DNA from: Desulfosporosinus sp. Sb-LF
GTDB lineage: Bacteria; Bacillota; Desulfitobacteriia; Desulfitobacteriales; Desulfitobacteriaceae
Direction of reading: 5' to 3'
Assembly (NCBI RefSeq): GCF_004766055.1
Contig: NZ_SPQR01000008.1
Location: 124,001-188,000 of the forward strand
DNA length: 64,000 nt
Positions 35,201 to 43,271 of the stretch are shown here, piece by piece. A model generated the notes under the pieces. The model was not told the origin of the DNA. It saw nothing but the letters and a program-made list of their open reading frames with translations, and did no database searches. The translations under genes were made by a program, and so were the position numbers. The first letter of the stretch is position 1; each line of letters starts with the position of its first letter.

Positions 35201-35277
35201 GAAACGGAACTCTCATTAATAGAAGTGAGAGTGTTGAAATTGGATAAAAGTTATTTTACAAAATGAAATAAAAGCTT

Positions 35278-35330
35278 AGCCGATAAAATAAAGGTCTTGT
35301 ATATTACCTTTATTTTATCGGCTGGCTTTT
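35278..35330 (+). terminator. Terminator after the Crp/Fnr gene
   Basis: A perfect 18-bp inverted repeat (agccgataaaataaaggt with its complement) with a 10-base loop, followed by a T-rich stretch. Confidence 0.88.
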
Positions 35331-35392
35331 ATTTTTTGTCACCAATACGACAGAAATGTGTCTCCAATTCGGTTTTCAGTACTTTGGTTTAT

Positions 35393-35408
35393 TGTTAATA
35401 TATTCACA
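35393..35408. promoter_or_regulatory. Crp/Fnr-type binding site before the DASS gene
   Basis: TGTTAATATATTCACA is a near-perfect palindrome (TGTkAA-TATA-TTmACA) and matches the Crp-type TGTGA-N6-TCACA at nine of ten positions. It lies 85 bases before the transporter start and 193 bases after the regulator gene. Confidence 0.6.
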
Positions 35409-35493
35409 TGTGGTAAAACGCTTACAGAGGGGTGAGCTAAAAAGAATTAAAGGTTACCTTTGGATTACAATATGAAAGAATGGAGGGTGTTAC

Positions 35494-36987
35494 ATGTCTG
35501 AGTTTACCTCACAAACAAAAACAAAGAGTACGAAAGTTATGGCGAAATCCACTGGAATTAAACATAACAAGTATGCATTACCTGGATTTATTTTTTCTTG
35601 GATAGTATTTGCGGCAATCTTAACAATGGTTCCCACGTCTGAAAGTCTCACTGGAGGTGGTCGAGCAGCCTTGGCTGTGATGGGTTGGGCTACAACAATT
35701 TGGTTGACCAATGGATTGCCTTTAGCAGTTTCAGGTTTGATGATACCGGTGTTATTATCCCTTACCGGTGCTAGTAAAAAGCTCCCCGAAGCCTTTAGCG
35801 GCTTTACTAATGACGTTACCTTCCTTATTCTTGGGTGTTTTATTCTGGCTGCTGTTATGCAAGTCACTGGCTTAGACAAACGGATTGCACTCAGTATTGT
35901 TTCAAGAGTTAAACCCACAGTAGGGAGTGTTTTGAAAGGCATAATTGGGGCTCACCTAGTAACCGCTGTACTTGTTCCTGCTACCAATGCCAGAGGAGCA
36001 CTTTTCTTGCCGATCATTCAAGGGTTAAACAGTTTATTTGAGAAAGCAGGTGAGGGTGCTAGGGCAAGAAAGGTATTTACAATGGTAGGTATCGGTTTCG
36101 CCTCACTGGCTTCCGGAACTATTTTGATGCACAGCCATATGTCGAATGTCATCGTGGCTCAAACCATTAATCAGGCCATGAAAAAAGACGTTATCACTTG
36201 GGGTTCATGGGCCTGGATGAATTGGCCTTTGCTGGGAATTCTGGTCATCATATATTACTGGGTTAATTGGGTCATGAAATCTAAAAATATTGAAGTCCCT
36301 GGTGGTATCTCGGAAATCAAACGCCAAAAAGAAGCGATGGGTAATATGACGACTACTGAATGGATTGTATTAGTAACCTTTGGCATTGCTATTTTATTGT
36401 GGGCAACCGAACAAATTCATGGTTATAATATGGCCTTAGTTGCCCTAGTCGCTGTGATGGTGCTATTTATTCCGGGCCTTACCAACTTTTCTTGGCAAAA
36501 GGTACAATCCAATACCCTCTTTGGTACTTGGTTGTTGCTCTGTGGTTCCTTGTCGCTGGTATCCGCTTTTTCAAAGACCGGTGTAGACAAGTGGATTGCC
36601 TCTCACTTAGTTGGTTTAGCACCGGCTTGGGGTTGGATTGGTGTTAGTATCTTCATCTGTGTGGTTGTGCAAATTAGCCGATTAGGTATTGTGAGTAACG
36701 TTGCGGCTGTAACCCTCTTGGCCCCTATTGTGGCTGCAATGGCCCCTATGCTTGGGCTGAACACCGTTGCCTTTACTATGATGGTGTTAAATGTGGATAG
36801 TTACGCCTTTGTTTTACCCATCTCGGTAACAGCCTGCCTAATCGCCTATGGAACCGAGGAATTTACCTTTGGCGAATTTGTTAAAGTAGGTGCTCCTATC
36901 ACCTTAATGGTAATTTTCTATATGGTTTTAATCATGGTACCTTGGTATGCAGTAACCGGGTATCCCATCTGGGTACCCGTTCATTAA
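35494..36987 (+). CDS. DASS-family anion:sodium symporter
   Basis: A 497-residue membrane transporter of the divalent anion:Na+ symporter (SLC13/CitT) family with about 12-14 helices. It shows LPLAVSGLMIPVLLSLTG (about 75-92), AVLVPATNARGALFLPIIQGL (about 155-175; an S/N-x-T-type motif region) and SVTACLIAYGTEEFTFGEFVKVG near 445-470. Substrates in the family are dicarboxylates, tricarboxylates or sulfate. DASS proteins have been proposed as sulfate importers in sulfate reducers, so sulfate or a sulfur oxyanion is plausible beside the AprA/B-like genes. It begins the three-gene unit and is preceded by a Crp/Fnr-type site. Confidence 0.9.
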   Translation: MSEFTSQTKTKSTKVMAKSTGIKHNKYALPGFIFSWIVFAAILTMVPTSESLTGGGRAALAVMGWATTIWLTNGLPLAVSGLMIPVLLSLTGASKKLPEAFSGFTNDVTFLILGCFILAAVMQVTGLDKRIALSIVSRVKPTVGSVLKGIIGAHLVTAVLVPATNARGALFLPIIQGLNSLFEKAGEGARARKVFTMVGIGFASLASGTILMHSHMSNVIVAQTINQAMKKDVITWGSWAWMNWPLLGILVIIYYWVNWVMKSKNIEVPGGISEIKRQKEAMGNMTTTEWIVLVTFGIAILLWATEQIHGYNMALVALVAVMVLFIPGLTNFSWQKVQSNTLFGTWLLLCGSLSLVSAFSKTGVDKWIASHLVGLAPAWGWIGVSIFICVVVQISRLGIVSNVAAVTLLAPIVAAMAPMLGLNTVAFTMMVLNVDSYAFVLPISVTACLIAYGTEEFTFGEFVKVGAPITLMVIFYMVLIMVPWYAVTGYPIWVPVH

Positions 36988-37009
36988 CCTATTTAGGGAG
37001 GAAGATTCG

Positions 37010-38770
37010 ATGTCAAGAGCAAATTTGCCCCAATCCTTTGATAAAATAGATGAGGTTCGCATCGATACAGATATTCTGATTATCGGCGCAGGAAATGCTG
37101 GCTGTTTCGCCGCCATTGAAGCCAAGCGTCTTAACCCTCATTTGAAGGTTACTTTAATGGAGAAAGCACACATCGACCGGAGTGGATGCCTAGCTGGTGG
37201 TATGGACGCGATTAATACTTATATAAAAAAGGATCGCACCATCGAAGACTTCGTTCGTTGGAGTCGTTCTCAGGCTGGTGGGCTGATCCGTGAAGATTTG
37301 ACCATTTCGATGGCAGAAGTTTTAAACAAGCCTATCGAAGAATGGGAAGAGTGGGGTATGCCCATTAAATATGAAGAAGATGGGGAAGAGTACAAAACTA
37401 GGGGTAAATGGGATATCACCATTAGCGGTTCGGAGATGAAAGTCATTTTGGCTGAAAAGACCCGTCAAACTGGATGTGAAATCATAAATCGTGTAGTAGC
37501 TACCAACTACCTTATGGAGGGGAATAAAGTCATTGGTGCTATTGGTTTTGGTGTGAGAGACGGCAAGGTGTATATCATTCGAGCTAAGGCAACCATTATA
37601 GCCACCGGTGGTGCAGCTGGTTTGTATAAGCCGTATCAAAACGATGGTAATGACAGCCACCACCAGCTATGGTATGCCCCTTTTAATGTAGGGACTGGTT
37701 TTGCGATCGGTATTCGTCAGGGTGCTGAAATGACGACCTTTGAAATGCGCTGGTGTGCCACACGAACCAAAGATTTTAATGGTCCCATCGATACCATTTC
37801 AGTGGGTTATAAAACACCGATGATTAACTGCAAGGGCGAGCAGATTCTGAAAACCCGTTACGCTCACCTAGGTGGGGATGCCGCTCCCCGCTATATCCGA
37901 GCTAACGCGCCCATGGATGAGTGGCGTGAGGGTCGTGGTCCTTGCTATGTGGATACCACGCACATGACTCCCGACCAAATCCATGATATGAAATACGATT
38001 ATCTAAATGAGCGCCCCAGCTATGTCTTATTTCTAGCCAGCCGAGCACAGGATTTAAGTAAGGAACCCATCGAAATTTATGGCTCTGACCCATACATTGT
38101 GGGGGGACATACAGCTAGCGGATATTGGGTTGATGTAAAAAGAGCTACCACCTTACCCGGATTATATGCCTGTGGTGATGTGGCGGGTGGCACACCCAAT
38201 AAATTTGTGGGCGGTTGTGCTGCTGAGGGGCTCTTGTCTGCTAGGGCTGCCGTTGACTATGTGGCTAGTGTAGAGCAGGGTATCATTAACGAGGAGCAAA
38301 TTTCCCAGGAGAAGGACAGGATTTTTGCACCTGGTTTCCGCCATAGTGTCGTGGGTGACGGTGTTAAACCCCGAGAAATGGAAGAACGGCTGCAGCGGCT
38401 GATGGATGAATATGCTGGGGGAGTGCACCAGTTTTTCAGAATGAACAAAGAAGGTTTGGAATATGCTCTGCGCAACCTCAAGATTTTGAAGGATCAAGTC
38501 AAATACCTAATTGCAACCGATCTTCATGAGTTGATGGATGCTCACGAAGTCATTGATCGATTAGACGTAGCTCAGGTACTGGTGCACCACCTGATGTACC
38601 GTGAAGAAACCAGATGGGCAGGCTGGCAAACCCGTGCTGATTTCCCAGAAAAGAACGATCAAAAATTCGATTGCTTTGTAAACTCCCGTTATAACCCCGA
38701 AACTGGAGACGTAGAAATGTTTACTCGCCCCTATGAACAAATCATCTCGGGGGACCGTTTAAAAGCTTAA
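37010..38770 (+). CDS. AprA-like flavoprotein (adenylylsulfate reductase alpha family)
   Basis: A 586-residue FAD protein of the AprA/fumarate-reductase superfamily. It has an N-terminal FAD loop (ILIIGAGNAGCFAAIEAKR, about 24-42) and long AprA-like stretches: AINTYIKKD, REDLT, EEWGMPI, WYAPFN and TRTKDFNGP with Arg252. A GGH motif follows at His367, and FAD-binding LPGLYACGDVAGG at about 385-400. Arg252 and His367 appear to match the substrate Arg and catalytic His of AprA. It is about 70 residues shorter than typical AprA, missing loop insertions. No signal peptide, so cytoplasmic. True APS reduction is possible, but no sat or qmo genes adjoin, so the acceptor may differ. It follows the DASS gene by 22 bases. 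Confidence 0.88.
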   Translation: MSRANLPQSFDKIDEVRIDTDILIIGAGNAGCFAAIEAKRLNPHLKVTLMEKAHIDRSGCLAGGMDAINTYIKKDRTIEDFVRWSRSQAGGLIREDLTISMAEVLNKPIEEWEEWGMPIKYEEDGEEYKTRGKWDITISGSEMKVILAEKTRQTGCEIINRVVATNYLMEGNKVIGAIGFGVRDGKVYIIRAKATIIATGGAAGLYKPYQNDGNDSHHQLWYAPFNVGTGFAIGIRQGAEMTTFEMRWCATRTKDFNGPIDTISVGYKTPMINCKGEQILKTRYAHLGGDAAPRYIRANAPMDEWREGRGPCYVDTTHMTPDQIHDMKYDYLNERPSYVLFLASRAQDLSKEPIEIYGSDPYIVGGHTASGYWVDVKRATTLPGLYACGDVAGGTPNKFVGGCAAEGLLSARAAVDYVASVEQGIINEEQISQEKDRIFAPGFRHSVVGDGVKPREMEERLQRLMDEYAGGVHQFFRMNKEGLEYALRNLKILKDQVKYLIATDLHELMDAHEVIDRLDVAQVLVHHLMYREETRWAGWQTRADFPEKNDQKFDCFVNSRYNPETGDVEMFTRPYEQIISGDRLKA

Positions 38771-38787
38771 GAAAGGAGGGTGACGAG

Positions 38788-39093
38788 ATGCCACCAGTAG
38801 TATATCAAGATAAATGCAAAGGGTGCGGGAAATGCGAAGAGATATGTCCCGGAGATTTAATGGAATTAGATGAGAATAAGAAAGCTTTTTGTAGAGCTAA
38901 AAGAGATTGCTGGGACTGCATGGCCTGTGTAAAAGCCTGCCAATTCGAGGCCATTGAAACTAGAATTCCGTATCAATTGGGGTACTATCCAGCTAGACTT
39001 ATCCCTAAGATGAAAGAAAAAGAAATTGAGTGGACCTGCATTGATATCAATGGTAAGGTTGATAAGTTCCTAGTAAAGACCCACAACAAATAA
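38788..39093 (+). CDS. AprB-like 2[4Fe-4S] ferredoxin subunit
   Basis: A 101-residue iron-sulfur protein, the expected partner of the AprA-like flavoprotein. It has eight-plus Cys in two ferredoxin-type sets (CKGCGKCEEICPGDLM at about 10-25; CWDCMACVKAC at about 45-55). A C-terminal strand pair, IEWTCIDINGKVDKF, resembles the IMWTIKFRNGSVKRF part of AprB. It lacks the roughly 40-residue AprB tail that wraps around AprA. RBS aaaggagggtg is very strong. It is 17 bases after the AprA-like gene and ends the operon. Confidence 0.88.
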   Translation: MPPVVYQDKCKGCGKCEEICPGDLMELDENKKAFCRAKRDCWDCMACVKACQFEAIETRIPYQLGYYPARLIPKMKEKEIEWTCIDINGKVDKFLVKTHNK

Positions 39094-39111
39094 GTAGAAC
39101 TTGATCGTTGA

Positions 39112-39237
39112 AAGCATCAAACAAGTACAGAGGTGTTGGTCACAGGGTGTTCCGCCTGTCGCATGCACATCGTAGATGGTTTGAATCGACAGAACGACGA
39201 TGTATTGAAAGAGGCAGCTCAAGTGTTTGGGAATTAG
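39112..39237 (+). pseudogene. 3' remnant of an iron-sulfur oxidoreductase (CCG-domain type)
   Basis: An open frame with no start or RBS reads EVLVTGCSACRMHIVDGL and ends at a TAG at 39237. This resembles the C-terminal end of CCG-domain proteins (GlcF/HdrD-type subunits), where a TGCxxCxxQ-like motif near the C-terminus is usual. Only about 40 residues remain and a stop precedes them in frame. It sits directly behind the AprB-like gene. Confidence 0.6.
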
Positions 39238-39272
39238 ATCATCTTCGATCATCTTAAATCATTGCTGAAAAC

Positions 39273-39307
39273 AACAAGGCACTAAGAATTCATCTTAGTG
39301 CCTTGTT
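39273..39307 (+). terminator. Terminator after the AprA/B-like operon
   Basis: A perfect 14-bp stem (aacaaggcactaag with cttagtgccttgtt) with a 7-base loop, followed by gaagtttt. Confidence 0.85.
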
Positions 39308-39343
39308 GAAGTTTTAAATGGAGGTAGGGCATTGGTTTTATCG

Positions 39344-39456
39344 TTAAACTGATAAATACATTGCTCTAACTTCGTCGTTTTCGGCCAAAGCTTCAACAGT
39401 TGCTTCAAAACGTACTTGTCCTTTTTCTAGCACATAGCATCGGTTGGCCAATTTTA
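39344..39456 (-). pseudogene. 3' remnant of a LivF-type ABC ATPase
   Basis: On the reverse strand a short frame reads KLANRCYVLEKGQVRFE, ATVEALAENDEVRAMYLSV and then stops at 39344. This is the typical LivF C-terminus (compare the ends of the intact LivF proteins in this window). No upstream part of the gene is present; the frame fades into the psd promoter region. Confidence 0.7.
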
Positions 39457-39474
39457 GCTTCGAAATGGTATAAT
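39444..39474 (+). promoter_or_regulatory. Promoter of psd
   Basis: An extended -10 (tggtataat, TATAAT at 39469-39474) with TTGGCC at 39444-39449, spacing 19. The -35 overlaps the end of the decayed LivF fragment. Confidence 0.55.
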
Positions 39475-39512
39475 ATGAAGAAAAGACAAAAAGTCAGGGT
39501 GATGAGGTAACG

Positions 39513-40412
39513 ATGATCAAGGTTTATAATAGAAAGACCGGAAACTGTGAAATTGAAAAAGTTGCTGGAGAGTCGTACATTAATTGGATATATTCATCTT
39601 CTATGGGAATGAAGTTCTTAGAGCTATTTGTAAAGAAAAAACTCGCTTCAAATCTATGCGGGTATTATTGTAATAGAGTGATAAGTAGAACCAGAATTAA
39701 AAAGTTCGTCGACGAATTTAAGATTGATATGTCTCGCTTTGAAATACCCAAAGGTGATTTTCGGACCTTTAATGAATTCTTTCATCGAAAGCTAAAAGCG
39801 GACTATAGACCAGATGTGAAGGATAAAAGCATCCTAATTTCCCCCTGCGATGGTAAGATTTTGGCTTATGAGGATATCGATATCAAGAAGCTTGTCCAGA
39901 TTAAAGGAATCACTTATTCTTTGGGAGAACTTATAGGGGCGGACTCTGTAAGTTCAAAGTATGCAAAAGGCAGTTGCCTTATTGTGAGGTTGAGCCCCTC
40001 AGATTATCACAGGTTTCATTTTGTCGATGATGGGGTATGTAGTCAAACAACGAAAATTAAAGGATTTTATTATTCTGTAAATCCTACATCGATCAATAAG
40101 ATTAATAAGATCTTTTGCTCGAATAAACGCGAATGGAGCATACTTCGTTCGGATAATTTTGGCGAAGTGCTGTATGTTGAGGTCGGTGCTACGTTTGTTG
40201 GTTCAATTATTCAAACTTATATGGAGAATAGAAACATAAGAAAGGGAGACGAAAAGGGCTATTTCAAATTTGGTGGGTCGACAGTTATCCTTTTTTTCAA
40301 AGATGGGGTAGTTAAAGTCGACAAGGATATTATGGAGCAGACTGCAAAGGGAATTGAATGTTCCGTTGAAATGGGAGAAAGAATAGGTCTTGCGACTTTT
40401 AAGAAGAAGTAG
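39513..40412 (+). CDS. psd: Phosphatidylserine decarboxylase proenzyme
   Basis: A 299-residue enzyme that converts phosphatidylserine to phosphatidylethanolamine at the membrane. The self-cleavage motif is GGST at 254-257 (in [13 protein letters not shown]); Ser256 would become the pyruvoyl group of the alpha chain. It also shows [10 protein letters not shown] near 90, the SPCDGKI block near 110 and a SDYHRFHF active-site segment near 165. The length and the GGST form fit the clostridial type. RBS agggtgatgagg, then the ATG. The 297 bases after it (40413-40709) hold no gene I can see. Confidence 0.95.
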   Translation: MIKVYNRKTGNCEIEKVAGESYINWIYSSSMGMKFLELFVKKKLASNLCGYYCNRVISRTRIKKFVDEFKIDMSRFEIPKGDFRTFNEFFHRKLKADYRPDVKDKSILISPCDGKILAYEDIDIKKLVQIKGITYSLGELIGADSVSSKYAKGSCLIVRLSPSDYHRFHFVDDGVCSQTTKIKGFYYSVNPTSINKINKIFCSNKREWSILRSDNFGEVLYVEVGATFVGSIIQTYMENRNIRKGDEKGYFKFGGSTVILFFKDGVVKVDKDIMEQTAKGIECSVEMGERIGLATFKKK

Positions 40413-40709
40413 TAATTACGTAAAAACATTTAATCAAAGAAAATAGCAATAAATTATTAGAACGTTAGCTATCCCTTAAATCGATGTGGGCTACCTCAAG
40501 CCTGCTGCCGTTTTAGGGGATTTGTTTATAGTTTTATTACTTATGCCTATGGCCTGACAAAGGTTATTTATTAAGTGATGTCGAAACGTAAGATATTACT
40601 CCAAAAACGGGGTTAATAACACAAAACTAAGTAGGCACCTTAGTTGATTCGAGTATAGTCGCTGTTTTTAAATAATAACTCTCGCACCTAAAATGGGAGG
40701 GGCAAATTT

Positions 40710-41171
40710 ATGGATATAATAGATTCTTTTTTGATCTTCTGCGTTGAAGAAGTACGGTACGCGTTGGAAGTGGCAGCGGTGAAACGGATTGTACGTGCTA
40801 CCGAAGTGACATTTTTGCCAGAAGCGCCTGACTCCGTCCGCGGACTTATCAATGTTGCGGGGGAAATCATTCCAGTGATTGACATGCGTCAGCGGCTCGG
40901 TTTAGCTGGCCGGGAGATGGAGCTAAGTGACCGATTTATTCTCTCGAACATGGCTGGTATGTCGATAGCTTTGTTAGTGGACAGGGTGGAAGGGGTAGTC
41001 GAGCTGCCTATACAGTCGGTAACAAGTGTGAAGACTGCGGTCCAAGATACCGTAACTAAAGCAGTTACCGTCGAGGGAAATATAGTTCTTATTCAACCTT
41101 TGGAGGCCCTTGTTTCTGAGGTTGCTCTCTTGCAGCTAGTGGACATTGGGCTGGAGGATATAAATGAATGA
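40710..41171 (+). CDS. cheW: CheW-type coupling protein (WspB-like)
   Basis: A 153-residue single CheW domain (FCVEEVRYALEVAAVKRIV, then PDSVRGLINVAGEIIPVIDMRQRLGL). It links the receptor to the CheA kinase. It opens a seven-gene chemosensory operon; the RBS is gggagggg. Its end overlaps cheR by 8 bases. A second CheW gene lies two genes later, as in the Wsp system. Confidence 0.93.
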   Translation: MDIIDSFLIFCVEEVRYALEVAAVKRIVRATEVTFLPEAPDSVRGLINVAGEIIPVIDMRQRLGLAGREMELSDRFILSNMAGMSIALLVDRVEGVVELPIQSVTSVKTAVQDTVTKAVTVEGNIVLIQPLEALVSEVALLQLVDIGLEDINE

Positions 41172-42666
41172 AGATTATTGGTTAAAGCAACTCGGCGTCT
41201 TAATCTCTGAGAAAATTGGTCTGCATTTCTCGGAGAACAGGATGCAAGATCTTCGACAGGCTGTGCAAATTTTCACTCAAGAGCATGGTCAGGGAGATAC
41301 CGGATTATTCATTCAATCACTTATAGCCTCCACGCTAACTGAACAGCAGATTAAGACCTTGTCTAGTTGCCTGACGGTGGGTGAAACATACTTTTTCCGG
41401 GAGATGAAGAGCCTGGAGGCATTCAGGGATCATATTATTTCCGGATTCACTAGGCACCAGTCGGGGCGGGAACGAAGGCTTAGGGTCTGGAGTGCGGGTT
41501 GCAGTTCAGGAGAGGAGCCCTACACTGTGGCGATGCTGATCGACCAAATGATTCCCGAGACTAGAAACTGGGATATTCGTATTTATGGCACCGATATTAA
41601 TCTGCAAGCTCTCGAAAAGGCTCGGCGAGGGGTTTACACAAAATGGTCGTTCCGTGGAACGCCGGATACCCTGAGGGATCGATACTTCGAACCAGCAGGG
41701 CAGGGAACGTATGCGGTGAAAGATCGCTTCAAGGACATGGTTTCTTTTTCCTACCTTAATCTAGCCACGGATGATTACCCAGCGGTACTAAACACTCAGA
41801 AGATGGATGTAATCTTCTGTCGGAACGTTATCATGTATTTTACGCCCCGAATGATTCAGCGGGTAATTCGGCGGATGCATCGCTACCTAGTAGATGGGGG
41901 ATGGCTGATCGTAGCCCCTAGCGAGACATCAACACTACTTTCTTCAGAGTTCTCAACGGTTTCGTTCGAAGGGGCGACTCTCTATCGAAAAGTCAATCAA
42001 GAGCCATCTGTTCACAAGGTGTGGGCTCCGGCGGCCTCGGCAGTACCAGAACCGTTTCTGACTGCACCATCAATGTGGCCCGAAACCGTACAGATATTCC
42101 CGGAGGTATTCCTGTCGGCATCCACGGTGCCACCACGTGAGGATAATGAACGACGATATAAAGATGCGTTGGCCGCTTACCAAGATGGTCGTTATGATGA
42201 AGCGGTTGCTACGCTACAAATGATTTGTCCGGGGAACGGATACGGACAACATCAGTCGGAGACTGAGGGTAATGTATTTGCCCTGAGGGCTCGCATCTTA
42301 GCGAATCAGGGGAACCTTGAACAGGCCGTTGAGTGGTGTGAAAAAGCTATCACTAAGGATAAGATCAATCCCGATCACTGGTTCCTTCTTGCTATGATAC
42401 TAATGGAACAGGGACAGGAAAAGGCTGCCGTTCAAGCACTCAAGCGTTCTTTGTATCTTAAGCCAGAGTTCATTGCAGCCTATTACTTGTTGGGAACTCT
42501 TGCACTCCGAGAGAACAGGCCTAAAGATTCGAATCGGTATTTTCGACAGGCAATATCGTTGCTGTCCAACGTACCAAAGGAAAAGACCTTGATGGAGTTG
42601 GACGGGATGACTGCTGGTCGACTGAGGGAAACGATTCAAACGTTGATGATTGAAGAAGGGATTTGA
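41164..42666 (+). CDS. cheR: CheR methyltransferase with C-terminal TPR repeats (WspC-like)
   Basis: A 500-residue protein: CheR N-terminal helical domain (about 1-80), SAM-dependent methyltransferase domain (about 85-275) with VWSAGCSSGEEPYTVAM and DVIFCRNVIMYF, then a linker and three to four TPRs (about 330-470). It should methylate glutamates of the MCP encoded two genes downstream. A CheR-TPR fusion is characteristic of WspC and related alternative chemosensory systems rather than of flagellar taxis clusters. It overlaps both cheW and the next gene's leader. Confidence 0.94.
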   Translation: MNEDYWLKQLGVLISEKIGLHFSENRMQDLRQAVQIFTQEHGQGDTGLFIQSLIASTLTEQQIKTLSSCLTVGETYFFREMKSLEAFRDHIISGFTRHQSGRERRLRVWSAGCSSGEEPYTVAMLIDQMIPETRNWDIRIYGTDINLQALEKARRGVYTKWSFRGTPDTLRDRYFEPAGQGTYAVKDRFKDMVSFSYLNLATDDYPAVLNTQKMDVIFCRNVIMYFTPRMIQRVIRRMHRYLVDGGWLIVAPSETSTLLSSEFSTVSFEGATLYRKVNQEPSVHKVWAPAASAVPEPFLTAPSMWPETVQIFPEVFLSASTVPPREDNERRYKDALAAYQDGRYDEAVATLQMICPGNGYGQHQSETEGNVFALRARILANQGNLEQAVEWCEKAITKDKINPDHWFLLAMILMEQGQEKAAVQALKRSLYLKPEFIAAYYLLGTLALRENRPKDSNRYFRQAISLLSNVPKEKTLMELDGMTAGRLRETIQTLMIEEGI

Positions 42667-42671
42667 GAGTG

Positions 42672-43211
42672 ATGAAGGAAAGCCTTTCTGATCAACAAAA
42701 GAAAAAAATATTTATGGATAGAGCAAAGGATCTGGCACGCGAAAACAATGATGAAACAGCCGAGGGCGAGAGCATCGGGGTGGTAGAGTTCAGATTGTCC
42801 AATGAAAAATATGCCATTGAGTCCAGGTATGTACGGGAAGTGCTCCCACTCAAGGAGCTGACAGCCGTTCCTTGTACCCCGCCCTACATACTTGGTATCA
42901 TCAATGTGCGCGGACAAATCCTTTCCATCATTGACTTAAGAGTTTTCTTTGAATTGCCGCGGGAAGCGGTAACCTTTGCCACCAAGATCCTCGTGCTCAG
43001 CTCGAACGAGATGGAGTTAGGAATTGTAGCGGATGCGGTAACTGGGGCGCGATCTATTCAACTCGAACAGATGCAAGCAGGACTGCCAACCTTAACAGGC
43101 ATCCGCGAGATTTATTTGCGTGGGGTTGTTGGGGATGATCTTGTATTCCTTGATGCGGCAAAGCTACTGGCGGATAAGCAGATTCTAGTCAATGAAGAAG
43201 TCGAAGAGTAG
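42672..43211 (+). CDS. cheW: Second CheW-type coupling protein (WspD-like)
   Basis: A 179-residue protein: a charged helical N-terminal extension (about 1-40) and a CheW domain (VVEFRLSNEKYAIESRYVREVL, CTPPYILGIINVRGQILSIIDLR). The ATG at 42672 is chosen because agaaggga lies ten bases upstream; nearby TTG and GTG codons are alternatives. The N-terminal extension resembles WspD, which also differs from WspB by an extension. It probably forms a second coupling contact in the array. Confidence 0.92.
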   Translation: MKESLSDQQKKKIFMDRAKDLARENNDETAEGESIGVVEFRLSNEKYAIESRYVREVLPLKELTAVPCTPPYILGIINVRGQILSIIDLRVFFELPREAVTFATKILVLSSNEMELGIVADAVTGARSIQLEQMQAGLPTLTGIREIYLRGVVGDDLVFLDAAKLLADKQILVNEEVEE

Positions 43212-43271
43212 CAAACGCATGTTAGGAAGGATTTATATTTAGGTGTATCAAATTTGTAGAGGAGCATGATC

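Noticed and set aside
35490-35942. 150-codon reverse frame opposite the DASS gene
   Set aside because: It is antisense to clear transmembrane helices of the transporter and has no RBS.
40413-40709. Flagellar sigma-factor promoter before the chemosensory operon
   Set aside because: I looked for a TAAA-N15-GCCGATAA-type match and found none at a sensible position.
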